Source: Alistipes sp. (GTDB lineage Bacteria; Bacteroidota; Bacteroidia; Bacteroidales; Rikenellaceae). Taken from it: DNA of 17,146 nucleotides. The translations under genes were made by a program, and so were the position numbers. Below, piece after piece: positions 1 to 7,351 of this stretch. The notes under the pieces are model-generated. The model did not search any database. It was not told the DNA's origin and saw nothing but the letters and a program-made list of their open reading frames with translations. The first letter of the stretch is position 1, and every line of letters starts with the position of its first letter. Location of the stretch: positions 1 through 17,146 of the forward strand of contig NZ_JAHHQJ010000021.1 in NCBI RefSeq assembly GCF_020026455.1. The letters are read 5' to 3'.

Positions 1-448
1 GCGTGTAGGTCCATACCCACTTGGCATTGACCTTGTATTTTTCGGCAATCTCCTCCGCGGTGTAATATTCGGTGATGTCGAAGTCCTTCTTTGACACCAG
101 CCGTTCATAAGGTTTGCTTTTGAGCAGGAGTTCGATGTCGGCTTTCCGTACCAGCGACATCTTTCCGCTGAGCCGTGAGGCGCGGAGTTTCTCCTCTTTC
201 ACCAGTTTGTAGATGTACTGGCGGCTTACCCCCATGAGCCGTGCCGCCTGCGAAAAGGTGAAGTATTCCTGCTTCTCCAGCGACGAGCGCAACTCCACCA
301 TCTCCTGCATGTGGCGCAGCTCCATCTTCCGCTCCATCATGCGGTGTTTGTAACCTCGTTTCGAGCATTGGGGGCTGCAATAACAAGTCGTTGTTTTCCG
401 TGCAATGAACGGTTTCCCGCACCATTGACAAATCCTTTTTACTTCCAT
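1..448 (-). CDS. Helix-turn-helix DNA-binding protein of mobile-element type, 3' end cut off by the window
   Basis: Reading the minus strand from the ATG at 448 gives 149 residues with no stop before the window edge, so the C-terminus is missing. The N-terminus has a zinc-finger pattern (C7, C10, C24, C28; CQWCGKPF then YCSPQC). A charged helix follows at about 36-60, then an excisionase/MerR-type helix-turn-helix at about 62-82 (FTFSQAARLMGVSRQYIYKL) with its wing to about residue 107. A second helix-turn-helix starts at about 128 (YTAEEIAEKYKVNAKWVW). From memory of the family, this arrangement is typical of the small regulators or excisionase-like proteins beside tyrosine recombinases on Bacteroidetes integrative elements. 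No recombinase is visible; it would lie beyond the left edge. The gene sits beside AT-rich repeat-bearing DNA next to mnmE. The family call is good; the precise role (excisionase or transcriptional regulator) is inference. Confidence 0.8.
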   Translation of the reverse strand, partial: MEVKRICQWCGKPFIARKTTTCYCSPQCSKRGYKHRMMERKMELRHMQEMVELRSSLEKQEYFTFSQAARLMGVSRQYIYKLVKEEKLRASRLSGKMSLVRKADIELLLKSKPYERLVSKKDFDITEYYTAEEIAEKYKVNAKWVWTYT

Positions 449-640
449 ATTTTCGTTCTTTTTTCGTCCGTTTTACATGATTTCTAATTTCCCTTTTTGT
501 ACACACATGTAAACCATTGTCAACACACGTCAACTACTGCGTCAGTGTGATATTCGGGCAAACCGTGAATCGCCGTCACGGTAGAAATACGTATGAAAAA
601 TATGGATAAAAACCGTCACTTCCAAATACGGTCTGGAATG
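449..640. other. AT-rich, repeat-bearing gap between the HTH gene and the mnmE terminator
   Basis: No protein gene is convincing here and the base composition is far more AT-rich than mnmE and the operon to its right. The stretch holds a 7-bp inverted repeat (ACCGTGA 562-568, TCACGGT 576-582) and an imperfect direct repeat (CCGTCAC...AAATACG at 573-591 and 613-630). It also holds two spaced GTTGAC motifs on the minus strand near 515-535. Such clusters are what recombinase or excisionase arm sites, or operators of the neighbouring HTH protein, would look like. That role is inference. Confidence 0.5.
573..630. repeat. Imperfect direct repeat pair, CCGTCAC-N4/5-AAATACG
   Basis: Copy 1 is at 573-591 and copy 2 at 613-630, 40 bp apart start to start. 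The outer 7-mers of the two copies are identical while the inner 4-5 bases differ. Copy 1 overlaps the inverted repeat at 562-582. The function is unknown; a binding site for the adjacent HTH protein or an off-window recombinase is possible. Confidence 0.6.
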
Positions 641-677
641 CACATAAAAATAAAAGCCGCTGATATTCAGCGACTTT
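641..677 (-). terminator. Intrinsic terminator of the parA-mnmE operon
   Basis: On the minus strand the hairpin is AAAG-T-CGCTGA-ATA-TCAGCG-G-CTTT: a 10-bp stem with one internal mismatch and a three-base loop, spanning 653-677. It is followed by TTTTATTTTTATG. It lies 42 bp beyond the mnmE stop codon, the expected place for the end of the five-gene minus-strand operon. If mnmE carries an integrated element, this terminator belongs to the element side of the junction. Confidence 0.85.
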
Positions 678-718
678 ACTCTAGATGGTTATGATTGGTA
701 ACGGTTATTTACAAGCCG

Positions 719-2074
719 TCATTTGCCGATGCAGAATTTCGAGAAGATGTTTTGCAGGATTTCGTCGGGGGCGATGGTGCCGCGGCCTGTGATGGCGCCG
801 AGGTGGGTGATGACCTGGCGGATTTCTTCGCTCAAAAGGTCGGTTGGAAGGCCGTGGTCGAGACCGTCGAGGGCTTGGGCGAGCGCCTCGCGGGCTGCCG
901 AAAGCGCCTCGTAGTGGCGGCTGTTCGAGACGACCGGGTCGCCGTGGTAGAGCGCTTCGGTGTCGACGGACTCCCGCAGGGCGTTAAACAGGGCGTCGAT
1001 CCCCTCGCCGTGCTTGGCCGAAATGCCGACAACTCCCTCGGGAAGCTGTCCGACGGCCGGAGCCTTGTCGATCTTATTGACGACGGTCAGGAGTTTCTGC
1101 CCGGGGCGTATCGGAAAATCTGGGGCGGGAATCGGACCCGTAAGCGTTGCGGCGTCGATCAGATGGATGACGATCCGTGCCCGTTCGATGCTCGACATCG
1201 TGCGTTCGATGCCCATGCGTTCGAGCCGGTCGTCGGTCGAGCGGATGCCGGCCGTGTCGAGGAACCGGAAAAGCACCCCGCTGATGTTGACACACTCTTC
1301 GATCACGTCGCGTGTGGTTCCGGCGATCTCCGACACCATGGCTCGTTCCTCGTTCAGAAGCCGGTTGAGCAGCGTCGATTTGCCGGCGTTCGGAGCTCCG
1401 GCGATGGCCACGGCGACACCCTCCCGAATGGCGTTTCCCAGAGCGAACGAACTGCGCAGGCGGTCGATCTCCGCGGCGATCCGCTGCATCGTCCCGCGCA
1501 GTGCCGTGCGGTCGGCGAACTCCACATCCTCCTCCGAGAAGTCGAGTTCGAGTTCCAGCAGCGAGGTGAGGTTCAGCAGTTTTTCGCGCAGCGATTCGAG
1601 TTCTGCGGAGTATCCGCCGCGCATCTGCGTCGTGGCCAGCGCATGCGCGGCGCGGGACGAGGAGGCGATCATGTCGGCCACGGCCTCGGCCTGCGAGAGG
1701 TCGAGTTTCCCGGCCAGGTAGGCGCGGATGGTGAATTCGCCCGGCTGGGCCATGCGTCCGCCCGCGGCTGTCAGCAGGCGGAGGATTTCCGAGACGATGT
1801 AGGAGGAGCCGTGGCACGAGATCTCGACCGAGTCTTCACCCGTGTACGAGTGCGGGGCGCGGAAAACGGTTGCCAATACGTCGTCGATCACGCGGTCGCC
1901 TTCGCTTATCGTGCCGTAATGCACCGTGTAGCCGTCGGCCCCGGCGAGCGGCCTCCGGCCCCGGAATATCCGGTCGCAGAGGGCGAAAGCTTCGCTGCCG
2001 CTGATGCGGATGACGGCGATGGCCCCTCCGGCGGCGGTTGCAGGGGCGACGATGGTATCGTAATCGGTGTTCAT
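719..2074 (-). CDS. mnmE: tRNA-modification GTPase MnmE (TrmE)
   Basis: MnmE works with MnmG to add the carboxymethylaminomethyl group to wobble uridine 34 of certain tRNAs, using a folate-dependent N-terminal domain and a K+-stimulated G domain. The 451-residue product has the normal length. The folate-binding domain covers about 1-120. A helical domain follows, interrupted by the G domain (about 215-380), which shows G1 GAPNAGKST (226-234), the TTRD switch (253-256), DTAG (273-276) and NKID (333-336). The C-terminus is FCIGK, holding the family's essential cysteine (C448). G1 has Ala where many homologues have Val, a mild change. The ATG overlaps the stop of the upstream transglycosylase gene by one base (TAATG), suggesting translational coupling. 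It is the last gene of the operon. Confidence 0.97.
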   Translation of the reverse strand: MNTDYDTIVAPATAAGGAIAVIRISGSEAFALCDRIFRGRRPLAGADGYTVHYGTISEGDRVIDDVLATVFRAPHSYTGEDSVEISCHGSSYIVSEILRLLTAAGGRMAQPGEFTIRAYLAGKLDLSQAEAVADMIASSSRAAHALATTQMRGGYSAELESLREKLLNLTSLLELELDFSEEDVEFADRTALRGTMQRIAAEIDRLRSSFALGNAIREGVAVAIAGAPNAGKSTLLNRLLNEERAMVSEIAGTTRDVIEECVNISGVLFRFLDTAGIRSTDDRLERMGIERTMSSIERARIVIHLIDAATLTGPIPAPDFPIRPGQKLLTVVNKIDKAPAVGQLPEGVVGISAKHGEGIDALFNALRESVDTEALYHGDPVVSNSRHYEALSAAREALAQALDGLDHGLPTDLLSEEIRQVITHLGAITGRGTIAPDEILQNIFSKFCIGK

Positions 2075-3441
2075 TACCTGCCTTCGATGCGGAGTCGTTG
2101 TCCGATGCGGAGCTTGTGGGCGCTCTTGAGTTTGTTCCAGCGCATGATCTGCGCCGTGGTCACGCGGTAGCGGCGGGCGATGGCCCCCAGCGTGTCGCCC
2201 TTTTTGACCACATAGACCGATCCGCTGCGCTCCTGTCGTTTCTTGTCGATGTTGGCTGGGTTGATGTATTCCTTGAGGTACATCGAATCCTTGGCCTGGA
2301 TTTCAGGCTCATGGGCAATGTATTGCATGACATACCGCTGGGGCAGGATCAGCGTGTAGGGCTTGGTCGTGGCCGGGATGATGTCGAGTTTGTACTGCGG
2401 GTTGAGTTGGCGCAGGGTCTCGATCGGCAGGTCGATCGTCGAGGAGATCTGCCCCAGGTGCATCAGTTTGTTGATCCGGACGGTGTCCACCGAGAGCGGA
2501 ATCGGGGCCTCGGTCGGCTCGATGCCGTGCTGGCGGTGGTAGGCATAGGCGTACGACGCACCGATGAAGGCCGGGACATAGCCCCGTGTCTCGCGGGGCA
2601 GATAGTCGTATATCTCCCAGAAATTTTTGCCTCCCGAGCGGGCGATCGCCTTGTTGACGTTGCCCGGGCCGCAGTTGTAGGCGGCGATGGCCAGCGACCA
2701 GTCGTTATAGATGGCGAAGAGGTCCTTCAGGTAACGGCAGGCGGCCTGCGTGGCGCGGTAGGGGTCGCGGCGTTCGTCGACCAGCGAGTTGATCTCGAGT
2801 CCGTAGCTCTTGCCGGTCGTGGGCATGAACTGCCACAGCCCGACGGCTCCCATGGGCGACACTGCCGTGGGGGAGAGCGCCGATTCGATGATCGGCAGCG
2901 CACGCAGCTCGACGGGAAGTCCCTCGCGGAGCAGCTCCTCCTCGATGATCGGGAAGTAGTACTGCGACATGCCGAGGATCCGGCTGATCGTGCCGTAGCG
3001 CGAGCTGGTGTAGCGGTTGATGTAGCCCTTTACGATGCTGTTGTAGGGGAGCTGGATCGGCGATGCGAGGTCGAGCAGCCGCCGGGAATAGACCGAGTCG
3101 GGCGTGCTGTCGGCCTCCCCCGTAGCCTCCTCCAGGATGTATTGTTTGAAAAATTCGCAGTAGGCGTCCTGCCGCTGGCGTTCGCGCCATGCGGCCAGCA
3201 GCGAGTCGGTCTGCTCGGGGGAGAATCCCAGCGTCATGTCGTTGACGACGGGTTTTTCGACCGGGGTGGGTTCCGGTTCGGGAACGGGAACCGGTTTGAT
3301 TTCGGGGACGGGCGTCGGGGCGACGACTGCGGTCGGGGTCTTGGCTTTTCTGTCGCGTTTCTTCTTGCGGGGGCTGCGGTCGATGGCCGATGCCGAAACG
3401 GCGACGGCAAGGAGCAGCGTTAGGGTAAGGAGCTTCTTCAT
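2074..3441 (-). CDS. MltD-like lytic transglycosylase with C-terminal LysM domain
   Basis: This periplasmic enzyme is predicted to cleave the MurNAc-GlcNAc bond of peptidoglycan with formation of 1,6-anhydromuramic acid. The 455-residue protein begins with a signal peptide (MKKLLTLTLLLAVAVSASA). A basic stretch and a Pro/Val/Glu-rich linker follow at about 35-66. The SLT catalytic domain starts near 170: the general acid is E186 in PIIESALSPTAVS, followed by GLWQFMPTTG (201-210) and AAYNCGPGNV (253-262). A single LysM peptidoglycan-binding domain forms the C-terminus (about 410-455, YVVKKGDTLGAIARRYRV). No lipobox is visible, unlike E. coli MltD. The start lies just downstream of the DUF5683 gene (3 bases between stop and start). 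The context suggests a role in wall remodelling coordinated with chromosome segregation, which is inference. Confidence 0.93.
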   Translation of the reverse strand: MKKLLTLTLLLAVAVSASAIDRSPRKKKRDRKAKTPTAVVAPTPVPEIKPVPVPEPEPTPVEKPVVNDMTLGFSPEQTDSLLAAWRERQRQDAYCEFFKQYILEEATGEADSTPDSVYSRRLLDLASPIQLPYNSIVKGYINRYTSSRYGTISRILGMSQYYFPIIEEELLREGLPVELRALPIIESALSPTAVSPMGAVGLWQFMPTTGKSYGLEINSLVDERRDPYRATQAACRYLKDLFAIYNDWSLAIAAYNCGPGNVNKAIARSGGKNFWEIYDYLPRETRGYVPAFIGASYAYAYHRQHGIEPTEAPIPLSVDTVRINKLMHLGQISSTIDLPIETLRQLNPQYKLDIIPATTKPYTLILPQRYVMQYIAHEPEIQAKDSMYLKEYINPANIDKKRQERSGSVYVVKKGDTLGAIARRYRVTTAQIMRWNKLKSAHKLRIGQRLRIEGR

Positions 3442-3444
3442 CGT

Positions 3445-4614
3445 CTAAAATTTCAGGCTCAGATTGAATCCGAACACCGGTCGGTTGCCCCCGAGGGTGG
3501 GGACGTAGGTATAGTCGACCAGCGGTTCGAGGTTCATCGAGAGGTCGTCCGAGATGTCGTAATCCTTCAGGTGGGCGTCGACATGCGCATCGACGATCTG
3601 CAGGACGTACAGCGCGCCCGAGAGGATGATGCAGAGGTCGCGGTTGCGCCGGTAGTTGTTGCGCAGGTTGCGGATGAACGAGGCCGAATAGCGTCCGTGG
3701 AATTCGTCGGACGGTCCGTCGGGGTATTTGTCGGGATTACGCTCGTAGTCGCTCAGCAGATTGTAGGCCTTTTTGAAACGCTGGTAGCCGCGGTTGTTCC
3801 AGTCGATGCAGTAGATCATCGAGGCGAATCCGCCGATGACGAACGGAACCTTCCAGTAGCTTTTGTTGTAGATCTGTCCCGCCCCGGGGAAGATGCAGGC
3901 CAGTGTGGTGGCCTTCTTGACGCTCGACACGTCGTTGGTCGAGTAGTTCACGGCCGCGTCGCCGATGAAGTAGATGTACGAGGCGATCGTGATCCCCAGG
4001 TAGACCTGACGCCGCGTGTTGCTGCGGATCATCTTCGACTGGAGGGCGTCCAGCTCGGGGGTGCGCGTGAGGCTCATGTCGGTGTAGGACTCGAACTGGC
4101 GCTTGAGCGGCTTGTAGGTCTTGTTTTCGTGGATGTAAAGACCCAGTCCGGTTCCCACCAGTCCGTAGAGGAGCGGCAGTTTCCAGTACTGTTTGTTGTA
4201 AATCTGTCCGTAGCCGGGGACCGCGGTCGAGATCCAGCACACCTTCGAGAGCGACATCGAGTCGCTCATGAACCAGCCCTTTTTGCGGCCCTTGCGTTTG
4301 GTCGTGGTGTCCACACCCCGCTGTGCGGCGTCGAAGCGTGCCAGGGCCAGTGAATCGAGGTAGTGCAGATCGTCGGAGCGCAGGCTTGCGACAGCCGTCG
4401 AGTCGGCGGCGTATTCGGCAGCGGCGATCGAGTCGATCTGCCGGACGAGGCCCGCCAGGCGCAGCGAGTCGAGCCGCCCCTTGAGCGAATCCGGTTTTTC
4501 GAGCAGTCCGCCGCGGACAACCGTGCGCGCGCCGCGGTGAAGCTGCGCTCCGGCAGGCAGCCCCAGCAAAAGGGCCGCGACGAGGAGCAGGAGTTTGAAC
4601 CGGATTGTCACCAT
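3445..4614 (-). CDS. DUF5683-family membrane protein with duplicated GQIYN motif
   Basis: The function of this family is not known to me. I chose the ATG at 4614 because it opens a signal peptide (MVTIRFKLLLLVAALLLGLPAGA) and lies 8 bases after the parB stop; longer in-frame starts would run deep into parB. The product has 389 residues. After a Ser/Asp-rich linker with DSL-type motifs (about 40-105) come two copies of a core motif, PGYGQIYNKQYWKLP (133-147) and PGAGQIYNKSYWKVP (243-257). Each is followed by a hydrophobic segment (about 148-160 and 258-270). Further hydrophobic segments lie at about 205-222 and 340-355. The C-terminus (VFGFNLSLKF) ends in alternating hydrophobic residues and a terminal Phe, like an outer-membrane beta strand. 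From memory, the position between parB and a lytic transglycosylase recurs in Bacteroidetes, so a role in envelope growth or division is plausible but unproven. Confidence 0.88.
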   Translation of the reverse strand: MVTIRFKLLLLVAALLLGLPAGAQLHRGARTVVRGGLLEKPDSLKGRLDSLRLAGLVRQIDSIAAAEYAADSTAVASLRSDDLHYLDSLALARFDAAQRGVDTTTKRKGRKKGWFMSDSMSLSKVCWISTAVPGYGQIYNKQYWKLPLLYGLVGTGLGLYIHENKTYKPLKRQFESYTDMSLTRTPELDALQSKMIRSNTRRQVYLGITIASYIYFIGDAAVNYSTNDVSSVKKATTLACIFPGAGQIYNKSYWKVPFVIGGFASMIYCIDWNNRGYQRFKKAYNLLSDYERNPDKYPDGPSDEFHGRYSASFIRNLRNNYRRNRDLCIILSGALYVLQIVDAHVDAHLKDYDISDDLSMNLEPLVDYTYVPTLGGNRPVFGFNLSLKF

Positions 4615-4622
4615 ACAGTTAA

Positions 4623-5489
4623 TCAGGAGCGTTTGGCGAAACGTTCGATAAATTGTTCGATGTCCTTGTCGTCCGTGAAGCCGATGACGATTTTGCCGCC
4701 GCCGTTTTTCGCACGTTTGATCGAAATTTCCTGCGAAAAGAACTTCTCGAGCTGCTCGACCAGCTTCAGGTAGCTTTCGGGATACTCTTCGTCTTCCGCA
4801 TTCTGTGCCTCTTTCGGGGCTTCGGCGAGCGTGCGGACCAGCTCCTCGACCTGGCGGACCGAGAGGCCTTTCTTGATGCACTTTTTCAGCACGCGCAACT
4901 GCTGGTCGGCGGGTGCCCCGGCGATGGCCTTGGCGTGTCCCATCGAGATCAGTCCCTCCTTGAGGGCGAGCTGCACCTCATCGGGGAGTTTCAGCAGACG
5001 CAGGTAGTTCGATACGGACGAACGCTTCTTGCCTACCTTCTCCGACAGGGCGTCCTGCGTGAGGTTGCACTCGTCGATCAGGCGCTGCATGCCCAGCGCG
5101 ATTTCGATGGCGTTGAGGTCCTGCCGCTGGATGTTCTCCACGAGGGCCATGGCGTGCAGGTTCTCGTCGTCGACCTCGCGGATGTAGGCCGGGAGGGTCT
5201 TCAGGTCGGCTCTCTGCGCGGCCCGCCAGCGGCGTTCGCCGCTGATGATGATGTATTTGCCGGCGGCGGCCTTTTTCACCGTCACGGGCTGGATGACGCC
5301 CAGCTGGCGGATCGAGTCGGCCAGTTCGTCCAGCGCCTCCTCGTCGAACTGCGTGCGCGGCTGCGTGGGGTTGGGTATGATGTCGGCGATTTCGATTTCC
5401 GCCATCTGGCTCATCGGCTTGAGCTTGGCGTCCACGGGGTCGCTGCCGAAGATGGCGTCGAGTCCGCGTCCTAATCCCTTCTGTTTCAT
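4623..5489 (-). CDS. parB: Chromosome-partitioning protein ParB (CTPase, parS-binding)
   Basis: ParB binds parS sites near the origin, loads as a CTP-gated sliding clamp and is moved by ParA. The 288-residue product has all expected parts. The N-terminal peptide KQKGLGRGLDAIF (2-14) is the usual ParA-stimulating segment. The ParB/Srx nucleotide domain has NPTQPRTQF (40-48), GERRWRAA (84-91, CTP-binding) and ENIQRQDLN (118-126). The central helix-turn-helix is at about 143-165 (LTQDALSEKVGKKRSSVSNYL). The C-terminal dimerisation domain is at about 235-288. It sits 12 bases downstream of parA. I saw no convincing parS sequence within the window. Both features indicate a chromosomal rather than plasmid pair, as do the housekeeping neighbours. 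Confidence 0.96.
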   Translation of the reverse strand: MKQKGLGRGLDAIFGSDPVDAKLKPMSQMAEIEIADIIPNPTQPRTQFDEEALDELADSIRQLGVIQPVTVKKAAAGKYIIISGERRWRAAQRADLKTLPAYIREVDDENLHAMALVENIQRQDLNAIEIALGMQRLIDECNLTQDALSEKVGKKRSSVSNYLRLLKLPDEVQLALKEGLISMGHAKAIAGAPADQQLRVLKKCIKKGLSVRQVEELVRTLAEAPKEAQNAEDEEYPESYLKLVEQLEKFFSQEISIKRAKNGGGKIVIGFTDDKDIEQFIERFAKRS

Positions 5490-5501
5490 ATCGGTATTCG
5501 T

Positions 5502-6272
5502 TTATTTGCTGCGTTTGCGGTTGCGTTTCAGAAATTCCCGGGCCAGGGCCAGGTAGTTTTCCGAGCCGACGGCCCCGGCATCGTAGAGCATCACGGGCTT
5601 CCCGTGCGAGGGCGCTTCTCCCAAACGGATATTGCGCTGGATTATTGTGTCGTAGGCCAAAGGTCCGAAGTGTTCGCGGACCTCGCTCACCACCTGGTTG
5701 TTCAGCCGGTTGCGCATGTACATCGTCAGCAGGAAGCCCTCGATGTCGAGATCGGGGTTCAGGCCGCTCTTGACCTTGCGGATGGTGTTGAGCAGCTTGG
5801 AAAGTCCTTCCAGAGCGAGGTATTCGCACTGCACGGGGATCAGCACCGTGTCGGCGGCCGTGAGGATGTTGACCGTGGTGTAGCCCAGCGACGGCGAGCA
5901 GTCGATGAAGACGTAGTCGAACTTTTCGCGCACCGAGTCGATGATGCGTTTCATCACATGGTGGGCGTTTTCCATCTTCGGCAGCTCGGTGTCGGCAGCC
6001 ACCAGGTCGATCGACGAGGGCAGCACCCAGAGGTTTTTCACGTCGGGGCTTTGGAGAAGCACTTCGTCGGCCTGTTTCTGCCCGGCGATGCATTCGTAGA
6101 TGCCTTCGAGGTTGATGTCGAAACCCAGCCCCGAGGTGGCGTTCGCCTGCGGATCGGCGTCCAGCAGCAGGACCTTCTTGCCCAGCAGGGCCAGGGAAGC
6201 CGCTAAATTGATAGCTGTCGTGGTCTTGCCCACGCCGCCTTTCTGATTGGCCAATGCGATTACCTTTGCCAT
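5502..6272 (-). CDS. parA: ParA/Soj chromosome-partitioning ATPase
   Basis: ParA is a deviant-Walker ATPase that binds nucleoid DNA non-specifically and drives ParB-parS movement. The chosen start (ATG at 6272) gives 256 residues and the canonical opening MAKVIALANQKGGVGKTTTA. The deviant Walker A box has K11 and K16 (KGGVGKTT, 11-18), switch I is DADPQAN (38-44), and Walker B is FIDCSPSLG (122-130). A start 18 codons further upstream is open in frame, but it would extend past the predicted promoter at 6297-6304, so I reject it. There is no N-terminal helix-turn-helix, which fits the small chromosomal (Soj) type. It is the first gene of the five-gene minus-strand operon. Confidence 0.96.
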   Translation of the reverse strand: MAKVIALANQKGGVGKTTTAINLAASLALLGKKVLLLDADPQANATSGLGFDINLEGIYECIAGQKQADEVLLQSPDVKNLWVLPSSIDLVAADTELPKMENAHHVMKRIIDSVREKFDYVFIDCSPSLGYTTVNILTAADTVLIPVQCEYLALEGLSKLLNTIRKVKSGLNPDLDIEGFLLTMYMRNRLNNQVVSEVREHFGPLAYDTIIQRNIRLGEAPSHGKPVMLYDAGAVGSENYLALAREFLKRNRKRSK

Positions 6273-6296
6273 GTTTGAATTCGGTTTATAAGCAGG

Positions 6297-6304
6297 CAAA
6301 TTTA
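6297..6304 (-). promoter_or_regulatory. Promoter -7 element of the parA operon
   Basis: The minus strand reads TAAATTTG, an exact match to the Bacteroidetes -7 consensus TAnnTTTG. It is 24 bases upstream of the parA ATG, so the leader would be short (roughly 18 nt). The -33 region is AT-rich, without a clear TTG at the ideal distance. The divergent CPBP gene begins 115 bp away from the parA start. Confidence 0.6.
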
Positions 6305-6346
6305 GTGAAATTAAATGGAAATCCATAACCGTAGCGGAAAAATGCT

Positions 6347-6354
6347 TATCTTTA
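6347..6354 (+). promoter_or_regulatory. Possible promoter -7 element of the CPBP protease gene
   Basis: TATCTTTA matches TAnnTTTG at all but the last base and lies 32 bases upstream of the ATG at 6387. No clear -33 TTG was seen. This is a weaker candidate than the other promoters in the window. Confidence 0.4.
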
Positions 6355-6386
6355 CGGTCGGAATGAATTGATAGCTACACGATACT

Positions 6387-7292
6387 ATGGAAGAAAAAAA
6401 ATCGTCGGCTTCCGCGGCGGCGCCCGCAGTTTCGGAACAGCCGGCCGCAGACCCGGGGGCGGAGTTGCATCCGGACCGCCGGAAATTCCCGACCGTCGGC
6501 GACCTGTTCGCCATGCTGGGCATCGCCTTCGGGGCGCAGATCGTCGTGGGGACGGTGGCGATGCTCTTCCTGCTCTTGGCCGGACACGGGCTCGACTTCA
6601 AATCGCTGGAACCCTCCGCGCTGGGCAAGGTGATGGCGGCGCTCTATTTCAGTTCGATGTCGATCACGCTTGCCGGCATCCTCTACTACCGTCGCGCGCG
6701 CGGCGGCAGCGGTCCGTGGGCGCGGTTCTCGGCGCGGGGGCTGAATCCCGCGCTGCTGCTGTGGGCTTTCGTGCTGATCTTTGCCGTCGGGGTGGTGCTT
6801 GAGCCGCTCCTGCGGCTGTTGCCCGAACTCTCGCTCGACGTGGGGCGCGGATTCTGGACCATTCTCTCGCTGGTGATCTTCGCCCCGATATTCGAGGAAC
6901 TGATCTGCCGCGGCGTCGTGCTGGGATCGCTGCGCGACAAGTTTGGCGTGACCACCGCGTGGCTCGTCTCGTCGCTCTTCTTCGGCGTGCTGCACGGCCA
7001 GCCCGTGCAGGTGGTCAGCGCCACGGTCATCGGGCTGGTGCTCGGCTACGTCTATCTGGCGACCGATTCGCTCTGGTCGGCGATGATCCTCCATGCGCTG
7101 AACAATGCCGTGGCCTATCTGGCGCTGGCTACCGGGCACGGCAATGCGCTGCTGATCGATCTGGTGGGCAGCCGGACGCTTTACGTTCTGATTTACATTG
7201 CGGCACTGGCGCTCTCCGCCGTGTCGGGCTATATGATGCTGCGCGCGCTGCGGCGCATGAAGGAGTCGGGGAAAAATCCCTCCGCAGCGTAA
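6387..7292 (+). CDS. CPBP-family intramembrane glutamic protease (Abi/Rce1-like)
   Basis: CPBP proteins are polytopic membrane proteases related to the eukaryotic CAAX-processing enzyme Rce1; bacterial substrates are mostly unknown. The 301-residue protein has an Ala/Pro/Glu-rich cytosolic tail (about 1-35) and then six to eight membrane segments. The three hallmark motifs are present. Motif 1 is FEELICRG (E170, E171, R175), motif 2 is FFGVLHG (F199, H203) and motif 3 is HALNN (H236, N240). All predicted catalytic residues are intact, so an active enzyme is likely. It is transcribed divergently from parA. A separate promoter lies between it and the downstream lipoprotein gene, so it may be a single-gene unit or partly co-transcribed with the envelope operon. 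Confidence 0.9.
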   Translation: MEEKKSSASAAAPAVSEQPAADPGAELHPDRRKFPTVGDLFAMLGIAFGAQIVVGTVAMLFLLLAGHGLDFKSLEPSALGKVMAALYFSSMSITLAGILYYRRARGGSGPWARFSARGLNPALLLWAFVLIFAVGVVLEPLLRLLPELSLDVGRGFWTILSLVIFAPIFEELICRGVVLGSLRDKFGVTTAWLVSSLFFGVLHGQPVQVVSATVIGLVLGYVYLATDSLWSAMILHALNNAVAYLALATGHGNALLIDLVGSRTLYVLIYIAALALSAVSGYMMLRALRRMKESGKNPSAA

Positions 7293-7332
7293 TAATCCGG
7301 CTCCGCACTGCGTTACTTACAAGTAAAAAATG

Positions 7333-7340
7333 TATCTTTG
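7333..7340 (+). promoter_or_regulatory. Promoter -7 element of the SurA/OstA operon
   Basis: TATCTTTG is a perfect match to TAnnTTTG. It lies in a short AT-rich gap, 12 bases before the ATG at 7352, so the leader would be only a few bases long. It follows the CPBP stop by 40 bp and marks the start of the three-gene envelope-biogenesis transcript. Confidence 0.65.
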
Positions 7341-7351
7341 CCCTTCGGAAT

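Noticed and set aside
105..533. 142-codon open frame on the minus strand
   Set aside because: It overlaps the HTH gene in another frame. Its translation has no domain, while the alternative frame gives a clear zinc finger and two HTH motifs.
695..2170. 491-codon open frame on the plus strand
   Set aside because: It lies antisense to mnmE, which has every MnmE motif. The long frame is a by-product of GC-rich codon use, and its translation is Arg/Gly/Val-rich with no domain.
5502..6326. Longer parA start 18 codons upstream
   Set aside because: The added residues precede the canonical MAKVIALANQKGG start and overlap the predicted promoter.
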